Positions 42,242 to 51,281 of a stretch of DNA of 64,000 bases are shown here, piece by piece. Position numbers and translations under genes: made by a program. How positions within the stretch are numbered: position 1 is the first letter of the stretch; each line of letters starts with the position of its first letter. The notes below the pieces were generated by a model that had not been told where the DNA came from, searched no databases, and was given only the letters and a program-made list of their open reading frames with translations. The stretch is from positions 123,719 to 187,718 of the forward strand of contig DMYW01000002.1 of NCBI GenBank assembly GCA_003482455.1. Direction: 5' to 3'. The DNA is from Rheinheimera sp. Lineage in GTDB: Bacteria; Pseudomonadota; Gammaproteobacteria; Enterobacterales; Alteromonadaceae.

Positions 42242-42484
42242 AGCGCAAAAATTCGTCCAGCGGCGACGGAATGGTTGCACTGCGCATTCTTTGCGGAGGC
42301 GTTTGATGGCGACGCAGTAAAAGCCGCAATTGTCGCAGCCCAACGCGGAGAAGTGATGTACCCAGAATTCCAAAAACGCTGACAAGCTGCCGGCTGCGTG
42401 ACATAAACCGTTTGGATCGCCGGTCGTCACGTCGTGTATATGGACCGGCGCGGCGAAAGGCACGTGGAGCGGTTTCCAGAATAA
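42242..42484 (+). pseudogene. Decayed DUF1398-like gene
   Basis: One frame reads FAEAFDGDAVKAAIVAAQRG and EVMYPEFQKR, then a TGA stop, QAAGCVT, a TAA stop, and TVWIAGRHVVYMDRRGERHV followed by ERFPE before the final stop at 42482. The order (helix, GEVMYPEF, AAGC, GRHVVYMDRRGE) fits DUF1398-type proteins. Two in-frame stops and no start in the 5' region show it is not functional. It lies in a 542-base gap that has no other gene. Confidence 0.55.
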
Positions 42485-42584
42485 TGACTTACTTGGTGAT
42501 GGCCGTCAGTGTTTCGGGGCTAGCGTCACAATGACAACATATCTAGAGTTGGATTAGGCTAGCCGTTTTAGTTTGGAGTTTTGT

Positions 42585-43484
42585 ATGCACCACGACTCTT
42601 ACCGCCCACTTTGTTGGCTAGCCTTGCCGCTGCTGCTTTGTGCTCAATCGCTGTTTGCTGCAGCGCCCCTTGCCACACTCGCGGTCACAAACCCAATCGC
42701 AGCGGCCACGCCGGACAACAGCGCTGCGCCCGTTGCCAAACACGACACCACCAAGAGCTTTCGATGGCCCGCCGGTAAAATTGCCGCGGTCAGTTTGGCC
42801 TATGACGATGCGCTTAACTCGCAGTTGGATGTGGCGGTGCCGCAACTCAATAAAGCCGGTTTAACAGCCAGTTTCTACCTGCCCATCGCCGCGCCGACGT
42901 TGCAAACACGGCAAGACGATTGGCGCGCGGTCGCCGCCAAGGGGCATGAACTAGGCAATCACAGCTTGTTTCATCAGTGCCGAAAATCGCTGCCGGGGCG
43001 GGATTGGGTGTCGGTGACGCGCGATCTAGACACGATTTCGGCCGCCGAAATGGCCGAACAGGTGCGGCTGGCCAACGTGTTTTTGCACGCACTGGATGGC
43101 AAAACCGCCCGCACCTACACGGTGCCTTGCACCGATGCATTGGCGCAAGGCCAGCCGTATTTGCCGCTGCTGGCTGGCGATTTTGTCGCGATGAAAACCC
43201 AAGTCGGTGGGGTGATTAGCGACATGCAAACGCTCGATATTCAACAAGTGCCAGTAGTGACGCCAAGCAACGTTAGCGGCGACGCGCTAATCGCCATGGT
43301 CAAGCAAGCCGGCGCGGCCGGTGGCATGATTAACTTTACCTTTCATGGCGTGGGCGGCGATCACTTAGCGGTGAGCCGCGAAGCGCATCAACAACTAATC
43401 GATTTCCTCGCCGCCAATCCGCAGTATTGGACCACCACCTTTATCGAACAGATGCAGTATGTGCAAGCGGTGCGCGCTGAGTAA
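42585..43484 (+). CDS. Polysaccharide deacetylase-like exported protein
   Basis: A 299-residue NodB-fold (carbohydrate esterase 4) protein with a signal peptide ending near LFAAAPLA. The motifs are VSLAYDDALN (motif 1, Asp-Asp), ELGNHSLFHQC (motif 2, His-x3-His), and a late TFHGVGGDH. Its likely reaction is removal of N-acetyl groups from a polysaccharide or peptidoglycan in the periplasm. Motif 1 is YDDA instead of the more usual TFDDG. GGAG precedes the ATG at 42585. It is a single gene. Confidence 0.8.
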   Translation: MHHDSYRPLCWLALPLLLCAQSLFAAAPLATLAVTNPIAAATPDNSAAPVAKHDTTKSFRWPAGKIAAVSLAYDDALNSQLDVAVPQLNKAGLTASFYLPIAAPTLQTRQDDWRAVAAKGHELGNHSLFHQCRKSLPGRDWVSVTRDLDTISAAEMAEQVRLANVFLHALDGKTARTYTVPCTDALAQGQPYLPLLAGDFVAMKTQVGGVISDMQTLDIQQVPVVTPSNVSGDALIAMVKQAGAAGGMINFTFHGVGGDHLAVSREAHQQLIDFLAANPQYWTTTFIEQMQYVQAVRAE

Positions 43485-43687
43485 ATCAACCCATGACTTC
43501 AATCCATGAGTAATGCTGGTCAGTGAGGGTTCTCGACATCGCTTAGCGACCGCGCGATGACAAAAGCGTCCGTATGCTGGTGTTGTATTGCCGACAGATA
43601 ATTTATGATCACCGCCAAGAACTGTCGAATGACCTAGTTAATCCTCGACGACCCACTCACAATTCTACCCCACCAAGGAACTCATCA

Positions 43688-46600
43688 ATGGCCTCACTGC
43701 CGCCAATTGCCGAACTGACAGCGCTTGAGCGCGCCACATTACTCACCATGGCGTTATGGCAAGAGGATTTGTCGCAAAGTAAATGGTTCGATATGGTGCG
43801 AGCCACCGGCGTCAAAAATAGCAAAGACAAAGCACTGACATTTGCGGATATCAAAGAAGCCATCCAAGCGTTGCATCAGCAAGGTTGGTTGGTGCAGGCG
43901 CTTGGCGCGGGGTACCAGCTGGACCTGCGTTTTAACCTTGAACGACTCTTTCTGGCGTACAACTTTTTGCTTGAGCACGAAAACGTCAGAGCTTGGGTGG
44001 CGTTGACGCGGAGTTGGCTGCCGAACCACTATTACCGGCCTTATCTGTTTAAACAGCCGCGTGAGTTTTATCGGCGCGAGATATGGTTAGCGATGCTTGG
44101 TGGTGAGCTCGATAAACTACCGGAACTTGAAAAGAATTATCTGGAAGCCAACCCCGATACCGGCCATTTTCCACTAAACGCCCTCGCCGATGCCGCCGAT
44201 GGCACAGCGCTGGTAGCTAAGTTTCCGGCTGCATTGCAACAACACTTGCTGTATCAAGCCTTGGTGACCGCCACTTTCGATTTACCTGATTGCGCCCATT
44301 TACCCGACTATACCGCGCAGCAACTGACGACGGCACTTGCCGAAGACCCCGTGTTTGTTGAATTCAGCGGCTGGTATCTGCTCGTGCGGGGTGAATTCAC
44401 CCAATTAGCGGAATTACAAGACAAAGCGCCTGACTTGACGCTGGGATTTACCGCGCCGCTGACACTGCTACAAGGCGACTATCCAGCCGCCTTGGCGCAG
44501 TTTGGCCAGTTAATCAAACTGCAAAAGCAACTGAGTGGCGGCAAAGCCAAACAGCTGACGCAACTGCTCGGCTGGCTACATCTATTGTGTTTGTTTGTGT
44601 CTGATGCCAACACCCATGCTAAAGCCATCAAAGCCCAGCTCAATGCGTTAAAACAACCCCGCTTTAACCATTGTGTACAGCTGTTTCTGCTGCTCTTGCA
44701 ACATGTAACTTCGCCTGGCAGCGTTAACAGCGATGAGGTGAGGATGCGATTTCCCAAGCCCCAAGGCTCGGGCATCGAAGGCCTTTTCAGCGCCTTGTGT
44801 TTGTATTGGCTCGACGCGTTATCGGGCGACCTAGCGCAGCAATGGCTGTCAGAGCGACGGCAATGGCTGTTTGACGCAGAATATACTTGGGTTGCGGCCG
44901 AATTTGACGCCTTATGCGCCAGCGCGTTTGGCATTGAGCAACTACAGCCGAGCTGGCACACCGACCATAACCTGACGCCGCTGTGTCAGATGTTCCAACC
45001 GCAAGAACGTTGGCAGACGCTGCTTGCTGCGCTGGGACACATTGGGCGTGTTGATAACCAAACATCCCAAACCAAAGACAGTCGCATAGTATGGGTGTTA
45101 CGCCAATCGTCGTATTCCATCAACATCGAGCCACGCGAGCAAAAACGTAGCGCCAAAGGCCAATGGGGGACTGGGCGCGCCGTGGCCTTAAGACGGTTAC
45201 AGCGTGAGCCAGAAAGCGTCACGTCGCTGACTAGCGCAGACCATGCAGTGATCAAATGTATCGAAAGCTACGAGCAAGGCTTTTACAGTCAATCCTGTTA
45301 TGAACTCAACCCAAACAAAGCCTTGCACGCGCTGGTCGGCCATCCACTGGTGTTCTGGGAGGATGCGCTAGACGCGCCGGTTGCCATCAAACGCAGTAAC
45401 TTTTATCTGCAACTACAGCAACAAGGCGGTAATTATCAACTGACGCTCCAACCCGACGAACTACTTGCCCAGCAACGTTTATGGCGCGAAGAAACGCCAA
45501 CCAGCCTGTTGGTCTACGCCTATACCACGGTGGTGCGGGACTTAAACGCGGTGTTAGGTAAGGGCTTGACGGTGCCGGCACAAGGCAAAGCCAAATTGCT
45601 GGCGAGTATTGAACATTTAGCCGCGCAGATCGCCATTCATTCCGATGTAACCGAGCTAACCGCGAGCATTCACACAGTGCCGGCGAATACTCAGCTGTAT
45701 GGCCACTTGTTGCCGTGGCAACAAGGCCTGCGCCTGCAAATTTTATTGCAGCCCCTAGCGCAAGGTGCTTGGTTTAAACCCGGCAAAGGCAGTGCCAATT
45801 TAGTCGGTGAACTGGATGGCGCGCCAGTGCAAACCAACCGAGATTTAGCACACGAACTACAGCAATTGAACCAGCTAGTGCAGCGATGCCCAGCTCTTAC
45901 CGCGGCCGAGTATGACGGCCATCAATGGTTGTTAGCGGAGCCCGAGCTGTGCTTGGAATTGCTCGAACAGCTGCAGCAACTGCCCGACGGCGTCTGCCAC
46001 TTGGTGTGGCCGGAAGGCGAAACCATGCGCATTCGCCGCCGCGCCAGCGCACGGGATTTTGCGCTGAATCTGCGTCAACAAAGCCAATGGCTGCACCTCG
46101 ATGGGGAGTTGGCGCTTGACCAAGACCGCGTGTTAACCCTCAAAGAGTTGCTGGAGTTAGTCACCAGCAGCAACGGCCGCTTTGTTGCACTGGGGGCAAA
46201 CGACTACTTGGCGTTAACCGCGAGTTTTCGTCAACAACTGACTGATATGGCGGCGCTTGCCACCAAAAGCAGCCGCGATGGCGTGCAACTGTCCACGCTC
46301 AGCGCGCCGCTAGTCAGTGAATGGGCTGAGCAAGCTGGCAAGGTGCAAAGCAACAAAGGCTGGCAACAGCTGCAAACGCGGATGAACGACAGCGCGAGTT
46401 TGCAACCGGCGCTGCCGTCCACCTTGCAAACCGAGCTGCGCGACTACCAACAGCAAGGCTTTGCCTGGTTGTCGCGCTTGGCACATTGGGGCGTCGGCGC
46501 CTGCCTTGCAGACGACATGGGCCTTGGCAAGACCATTCAAACCCTGGCGCTGTTGCTCGCTCGCGCGGCCGGTGGCCCAGCCCTTGTTGTAGCACCGGTG

Positions 46601-47791
46601 TCGGTGGCGACCAACTGGCGCAGTGAAGCTGCCAAGTTTGCCCCAACGCTGCGAGTGCATTGGTATCACGAGGTGCGTGATATCGCCCAATTACAAGCAT
46701 TGGATGTAGTGATTTGTAGTTATGGCTTGTTGCAAGCCGATATCGACAACTTCACTCAAACGCACTGGCACACCGTCGTGCTGGATGAAGCCCAAGCCAT
46801 TAAAAATGATCAAACTAAACGCGCCAAAGCCGCGCTTGCCCTCCATGCCGATTTTCGGATGATCGCCACCGGCACGCCAATTGAAAACCATCTCGGCGAG
46901 CTATGGAGCCTGTTTCAATTTATCAATCCGGGTCTTTTGGGCACAAAAGAGCAGTTCCAGCGCACATTTGTCACGCCGATTGAACAAGGCGACAGCAACG
47001 CGCGCCAGCTGTTAAAGAAACTGGTGCAGCCTTTTGTATTGCGTCGTACCAAGTCGCAGGTGCTGCAAGAGCTGCCGGCTCGCACCGAGATCCAGCTGGA
47101 GGTGGAACTTAGTCACGACGAGCGCCATTGGTACGAAGCGCTGCGCCAGCAATCACTCGACAAACTGGCCGACGCCACCGATGGCCAAGCGGTGCAAGTG
47201 CTGGCAGAAATCATGCGGCTACGGCGTTTTTGTTGTCACCCCAACTTAGTACTGCCAGAAAAGCAGCTGAGCGGCAGCAAACTTGCCGTCTTTGCCGACA
47301 CCTTAAGCGAACTGCTGGCCAATCAGCACAAGGTGTTGGTGTTTAGCCAATTCGTCGACCATTTGGCCATAGTGCGGCGCTACCTCGATGAGCAACAGGT
47401 CAGTTATCAATACCTAGACGGGGCTACGGCAGTGCCTGAACGCAAAAAACGCGTCGATGCCTTCCAAAGCGGCCAAGGCGAGGTGTTTTTAATCAGCTTA
47501 AAAGCTGGCGGCAGCGGCTTAAACCTAACAGCAGCCGACTATGTGATCCACCTCGACCCTTGGTGGAACCCTGCGGTGGAAGATCAAGCATCAGACCGTG
47601 CGCATCGTTTAGGACAAACTCGCCCAGTCACCATTTACCGGTTGGTTACGCAAAATACCATCGAACACAAGATTTTGGCGCTGCACAGCCAAAAACGCGA
47701 ACTCGCGGATAGCTTACTCGACGGCGGTGATGTCGCAGGCAAACTCGATACCGCGCAATTACTCGAATTAATTCGTTCGGCAGGCCACTAG
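43688..47791 (+). CDS. SNF2-family helicase-like ATPase
   Basis: The 1367-residue protein has a long unrecognised N-terminal region (about 900 residues) and a C-terminal SNF2 engine: QQQGFAWLSRLAHWGVGACL, LADDMGLGKTIQTLALLL (motif I), VLDEAQAIKN (motif II), IATGTPIENHLGELWSL (III), and in the second lobe FSQFVDHLAIV, ISLKAGGSGLNLT and QASDRAHRLGQ (V-VI). Bacterial SNF2 proteins remodel DNA-protein or RNA-polymerase complexes. AAGGAA lies 8-13 bases before the ATG at 43688; the frame extends upstream but lacks a ribosome site. The N-terminal layout differs from RapA (no Tudor-like N-terminus seen). Confidence 0.88.
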   Translation: MASLPPIAELTALERATLLTMALWQEDLSQSKWFDMVRATGVKNSKDKALTFADIKEAIQALHQQGWLVQALGAGYQLDLRFNLERLFLAYNFLLEHENVRAWVALTRSWLPNHYYRPYLFKQPREFYRREIWLAMLGGELDKLPELEKNYLEANPDTGHFPLNALADAADGTALVAKFPAALQQHLLYQALVTATFDLPDCAHLPDYTAQQLTTALAEDPVFVEFSGWYLLVRGEFTQLAELQDKAPDLTLGFTAPLTLLQGDYPAALAQFGQLIKLQKQLSGGKAKQLTQLLGWLHLLCLFVSDANTHAKAIKAQLNALKQPRFNHCVQLFLLLLQHVTSPGSVNSDEVRMRFPKPQGSGIEGLFSALCLYWLDALSGDLAQQWLSERRQWLFDAEYTWVAAEFDALCASAFGIEQLQPSWHTDHNLTPLCQMFQPQERWQTLLAALGHIGRVDNQTSQTKDSRIVWVLRQSSYSINIEPREQKRSAKGQWGTGRAVALRRLQREPESVTSLTSADHAVIKCIESYEQGFYSQSCYELNPNKALHALVGHPLVFWEDALDAPVAIKRSNFYLQLQQQGGNYQLTLQPDELLAQQRLWREETPTSLLVYAYTTVVRDLNAVLGKGLTVPAQGKAKLLASIEHLAAQIAIHSDVTELTASIHTVPANTQLYGHLLPWQQGLRLQILLQPLAQGAWFKPGKGSANLVGELDGAPVQTNRDLAHELQQLNQLVQRCPALTAAEYDGHQWLLAEPELCLELLEQLQQLPDGVCHLVWPEGETMRIRRRASARDFALNLRQQSQWLHLDGELALDQDRVLTLKELLELVTSSNGRFVALGANDYLALTASFRQQLTDMAALATKSSRDGVQLSTLSAPLVSEWAEQAGKVQSNKGWQQLQTRMNDSASLQPALPSTLQTELRDYQQQGFAWLSRLAHWGVGACLADDMGLGKTIQTLALLLARAAGGPALVVAPVSVATNWRSEAAKFAPTLRVHWYHEVRDIAQLQALDVVICSYGLLQADIDNFTQTHWHTVVLDEAQAIKNDQTKRAKAALALHADFRMIATGTPIENHLGELWSLFQFINPGLLGTKEQFQRTFVTPIEQGDSNARQLLKKLVQPFVLRRTKSQVLQELPARTEIQLEVELSHDERHWYEALRQQSLDKLADATDGQAVQVLAEIMRLRRFCCHPNLVLPEKQLSGSKLAVFADTLSELLANQHKVLVFSQFVDHLAIVRRYLDEQQVSYQYLDGATAVPERKKRVDAFQSGQGEVFLISLKAGGSGLNLTAADYVIHLDPWWNPAVEDQASDRAHRLGQTRPVTIYRLVTQNTIEHKILALHSQKRELADSLLDGGDVAGKLDTAQLLELIRSAGH

Positions 47792-47802
47792 TGATAAACG
47801 GG

Positions 47803-47835
47803 GTCGCAGCGCTGAGCGTGCTGCGGCCTTTATTT
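47803..47835 (+). terminator. Terminator after the SNF2 gene
   Basis: GTCGCAGC and GCTGCGGC pair (one G-T) around a 9-base loop and are followed by CTTTATTTAT, 11 bases after the stop codon. The rest of the 366-base gap to mesX shows no further feature. Confidence 0.6.
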
Positions 47836-48157
47836 ATCCATTCAAGAGCTGGCGTCAGACCGACGTATCACATCCGTTAAAAGAAAGCCCCATCGGGTGC
47901 TTGTGCATTTGATGCGTCAGCGGAGCACACCACACGCAACAAACACCTGAACTGGCACTGCTTGAGCAAACCTCAAGCAGGCCGCTTGATTATTCAATTT
48001 TCTTTGCCTTGGTGGCTGCGTATAACGTGTTTATCAACTGCTGTTTTATCGCGATTTATTGGATCTGGATATAAAGCAGTCATTACATATTAAAAGCAGA
48101 ATTCAATAGCATATTCAGCAAGCCTTATTGAACGCTGCATATGATAAGGAAAGCACC

Positions 48158-49179
48158 ATGAGCCAAGACATTCAATTTCAAATAAAACGCCATGTATTTG
48201 ATGAAAACTATGCACCAGCAAGCAGCACGCGGCTGACCACCAACTTTGCCAATTTGGCGCGCGGCGAGCGGCGGCAACAGAATTTGCGTAATGCATTGCA
48301 GATGATCAATAACCGCTTTAACGCGCTAGCGCATTGGGATAACCCCCACGGCACAAGGTATGCGCTGGAACTTGAGATAGTCTCAGTGGAACTGTTGATT
48401 GACGGCCACAGCCAGTTGCCATCGATTGAAGTGCTGCATACCCAGATCCTGGACCAACAAACACAGCAGCGGCTAGATGGCATCGTTGGTAATAATTTCT
48501 CGTCCTACTTGCGGGATTATGATTTCAGCGTCTGGTTGCTGGAACATAATAAAAATCAAACGCAATTTACGATCCCAGACAACTTCGGCGACTTGCACGG
48601 CTTATTATTTCAAAAATTTATTGTATCTGACACTTACCGACAAGCTTTTAAAAAGCCACCCGTAATTTGTTTAAGTGTCTCGGATAATAAATTTATCAAC
48701 GCACACACAATCAACACCCGGTGCTTGGCGTTGAATATCTGCCGAATGAAAGCTCACTAACCGAACAATATTTCAAAAAGATGGGGCTGCAAGTGCGTTA
48801 TTTTATGCCCGAGCATAGCGTGGCGCCGTTGGCATTTTATTTTGTGGGGGATTTGCTCAATGACTACAGCAATTTGGAGCTGATCAGCACCATCGCCACC
48901 ATGGAGACCTTTCAGAAAATCTATCGGCCGGAGATTTACAACGCGCACGTGGCCGCCGGTGCCCGGTATCAGCCGAATTTGGCCAATCCGCAGCATTCGT
49001 TAACGCCCATCGTATACGACCGCGAGGAGCGCAGCCGCTTGGCCAAGCAACAGGGCCAATTTGCCTTCGAGCATCTCATCAAACCTTACCAAAGCCAGCT
49101 AGAACGCTGGTCGGCCAGCGTAAGCGCCTCGCCAGCCAGCCCATCCTATCTAGCGCGGCACATTCAATCGCGGCAATAG
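48158..49179 (+). pseudogene. mesX: MesX (DUF1852) with a one-base frameshift
   Basis: Two overlapping frames form one DUF1852 protein of about 340 residues. The first (from 48158) covers MSQDIQFQIKRHVFDENYAP to PPVICLSVSDNKFINAHTIN. The second picks up PVLGVEYLPNESSLTEQYFK and continues KKMGLQVRYFMPEHSVAPLA, FQKIYRPEIYNA and IVYDREERSRL. The break is at about 48714-48719: AACACCCGGTG in place of AACCACCCGGTG would restore Asn-His-Pro-Val, so one C seems lost. DUF1852 proteins (MesX) are needed by MesD methionine synthases in an oxygen-dependent reaction. AAGGAAAG precedes the ATG. A sequencing error is possible. Confidence 0.8.
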
Positions 49180-49201
49180 CAAGCACGCAAGGAGCAAAGG
49201 C

Positions 49202-50281
49202 ATGAACAAGTTACTCCCGACATCCACCGCCGGCAGTTTGCCAAAACCCAGTTGGCTGGCCGAACCTGAAACCTTGTGGTCACCGTGGAAGCTTGAAGGC
49301 GCGGCACTGGACGCAGGCAAACAAGACGCGCTGTGTTTGGCACTGCACGAGCAGCAGCAGGCGGGGCTAGATATCGTCAGCGACGGCGAGCAAAGCCGCC
49401 AGCATTTTGTCACCACCTTCATTGAGCATTTAAGCGGTGTGGATTTTCAAAAACGCCACACTGTGCGTATTCGTAACCGCTACGACGCTAGTGTGCCAAC
49501 CGTCACAGGCCCAGTGGCTCGCACTAAACCGGTGTTTGTCGAGGACGCCAAGTTCTTGCGCGCACGCACCCAGCAGCCGATTAAATGGGCTTTGCCTGGA
49601 CCAATGACGATGATCGACACGCTGTACGATGCGCATTACCAAGATCGTCGTCAGCTGGCGTTTGAATTTGCCGCCATTTTGAATCAAGAAGCCAAAGAAT
49701 TAGCGGCCGCTGGCGTTGATATTATTCAATTCGATGAACCGGCTTTTAACGTGTTTTTTGACGAGGTCAATGACTGGGGCATCGCGGCACTGGAGCGCGC
49801 CATCGAAGGCCTGACCTGCGAAACCGCCGTGCATATTTGTTATGGTTATGGCATCGCCGCCAATACCGAATGGAAAAAAACGCTGGGGCAGCAGTGGCGG
49901 CAGTACGAGGCGGTGCTACCAAAACTGGCGCAATCCAACATCGATATTATTTCGCTGGAGTGCCATAACTCGCGGGTACCGCTGGAATTGCTGGCGCTGG
50001 TGCGCGGTAAAAAAGTGATGGTCGGCGCCATTGACGTCGCCACAACGCAAATCGAAACCGCCGAAGAAGTCGCTGCGACCTTGCGCCTCGCTCTGCAGTA
50101 TGTTGCTGCCGATAAACTCTACCCCTGCACCAACTGCGGCATGGCACCGCTGCCTCGCGAGGTTGCTCGCGCTAAACTACAGGCACTCAACGCAGGTGCT
50201 GAGCTAGTGCGCCAAGAGCTGGCGCTGGGCCCTACCAAGCCGTGCTGGCCTGCAACACCTGCGCTTGCAGCCACTGACTAA
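49202..50281 (+). CDS. mesD: MesD-type methionine synthase (core MetE)
   Basis: The 359-residue protein is a MetE catalytic-domain protein without the N-terminal folate half. The zinc ligands are visible: His and Cys in VHICYGYG, and Cys in LYPCTNCGMAPLP; IIQFDEPAFNVFF and ISLECHNS belong to the active site. Core-MetE proteins paired with DUF1852 have been described as the MesD family, which makes methionine without methyl-tetrahydrofolate and needs oxygen and MesX. It lies 22 bases after mesX with AAGGAG 9 bases before the ATG. Its 3' end overlaps ampR by 50 bases in convergent order. Confidence 0.88.
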   Translation: MNKLLPTSTAGSLPKPSWLAEPETLWSPWKLEGAALDAGKQDALCLALHEQQQAGLDIVSDGEQSRQHFVTTFIEHLSGVDFQKRHTVRIRNRYDASVPTVTGPVARTKPVFVEDAKFLRARTQQPIKWALPGPMTMIDTLYDAHYQDRRQLAFEFAAILNQEAKELAAAGVDIIQFDEPAFNVFFDEVNDWGIAALERAIEGLTCETAVHICYGYGIAANTEWKKTLGQQWRQYEAVLPKLAQSNIDIISLECHNSRVPLELLALVRGKKVMVGAIDVATTQIETAEEVAATLRLALQYVAADKLYPCTNCGMAPLPREVARAKLQALNAGAELVRQELALGPTKPCWPATPALAATD

Positions 50282-51122
50282 AATCGCGCATCGCCGCCGT
50301 TTCTGGTTTGCTTTGCAGGCGGGTCAACCAATAACTGCCAAGCACTAGCTCGGTTTGAAACGGCCGCACGATGCGGCCTTGTGCCAGCAGATGACCGAAC
50401 ATGGCCGCCGGTGCCAACGCGATACCAACGCCTTGTTCCGCCGCCGCTAACATAGTCACCGACGAGTCAAACACCACCACCGGCTGCGACGGCGGTAGCA
50501 GCGGCCCGCCAGCTTTTTGTAGCCAGCTGCTCCATTCATCGCGCCGATACGACCGCAACAAGGTGAAGTTCAGCAGGTCCGCTGGGCTTGTAAGCGTTGC
50601 GGCAATCTCTGGCGTGCACAATGGGGTCAGCGGGCTTTCGCACAAGAAATCAGCGTGCACGCCGTGCCAGGCGCCACTGCCAAACCGAATGGCTAAATCA
50701 AGGCCTTCTGCGGCGATGTCCAAGCGGTTATTGTTGGTCGACAGCACCAGTTCAATATGCGGAAATTTTTGCTGAAATTCCGGCAAACGCGGCAATAAAA
50801 AACCATTGGCGAAGGTGCCAACCACACCGACCAGCAGCTTTTCGCGCACTTGCCGGGCGCTGAAAAAATCCAGCGACTGGGCAATGCGATCAAACGACTC
50901 CAGCAATACCGGCAGCAAATGCTCCGCTTCGGGCGTCAACATCAAGCCTCGCGGTACCCGCACAAACAGCTGGCAATTCAGCAAGTCTTCCAGTTGTTTT
51001 ACCTGCTGGCTGACCGCCGAATGCGTCACATTCAGTTCAATCGCTGCGTTAGTAAAACTTAGATGCCGCGCCGCTGCTTCAAAGGCTCTAAGCGATTTTA
51101 AAGGGATATAACGCCGAGTCAC
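50232..51122 (-). CDS. ampR: LysR-type regulator of beta-lactamase
   Basis: The 296-residue LysR-family protein follows the AmpR pattern closely: RYIPLKSLRAFEAAARHLSF, FTNAAIELNVTHSAVSQQVK, CQLFVRVPRGLMLTPEAE, LLRSYRRDEWSSWLQKAGG, VFDSSVTMLAAAEQGVGIAL and GSYWLTRLQSKPET. AmpR represses or activates ampC depending on cell-wall muropeptides that bind its C-terminal domain. The start is GTG at 51122 (AGGTAA upstream), and the gene is divergent from ampC, as in Citrobacter and Enterobacter. It overlaps mesD at the 3' ends. Confidence 0.93.
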   Translation of the reverse strand: MTRRYIPLKSLRAFEAAARHLSFTNAAIELNVTHSAVSQQVKQLEDLLNCQLFVRVPRGLMLTPEAEHLLPVLLESFDRIAQSLDFFSARQVREKLLVGVVGTFANGFLLPRLPEFQQKFPHIELVLSTNNNRLDIAAEGLDLAIRFGSGAWHGVHADFLCESPLTPLCTPEIAATLTSPADLLNFTLLRSYRRDEWSSWLQKAGGPLLPPSQPVVVFDSSVTMLAAAEQGVGIALAPAAMFGHLLAQGRIVRPFQTELVLGSYWLTRLQSKPETAAMRDFSQWLQAQVLQASTAW

Positions 51123-51281
51123 TGAGTTACCTGTTAGAAAATCTTATAGCTGATGTTCAAATTAACCGTTTGTTGAAAAAGATCAACTGCCGCAAGCTAA
51201 GCGCATCCACGGCCATGGACCTTCTGTTCGTCACCGCCACGAACAGTTCAGCAAACAAAAAGCTTATCAAAAGGACTCCCA
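51123..51281. promoter_or_regulatory. ampR-ampC divergent control region
   Basis: This 159-base gap separates the divergent ampR and ampC starts. An AT-rich stretch (TTAGAAAATCTTATAGCTGA, then TGTTCAAATTAACC) close to ampR is the likely LysR-type site, overlapping the ampR promoter. I cannot fix a T-N11-A box with certainty. Confidence 0.5.

Noticed and set aside
42176..42463. Minus-strand frame of 95 codons
   Set aside because: It is antisense to the DUF1398-like remnant, whose frame has recognisable protein order; the minus frame has none.
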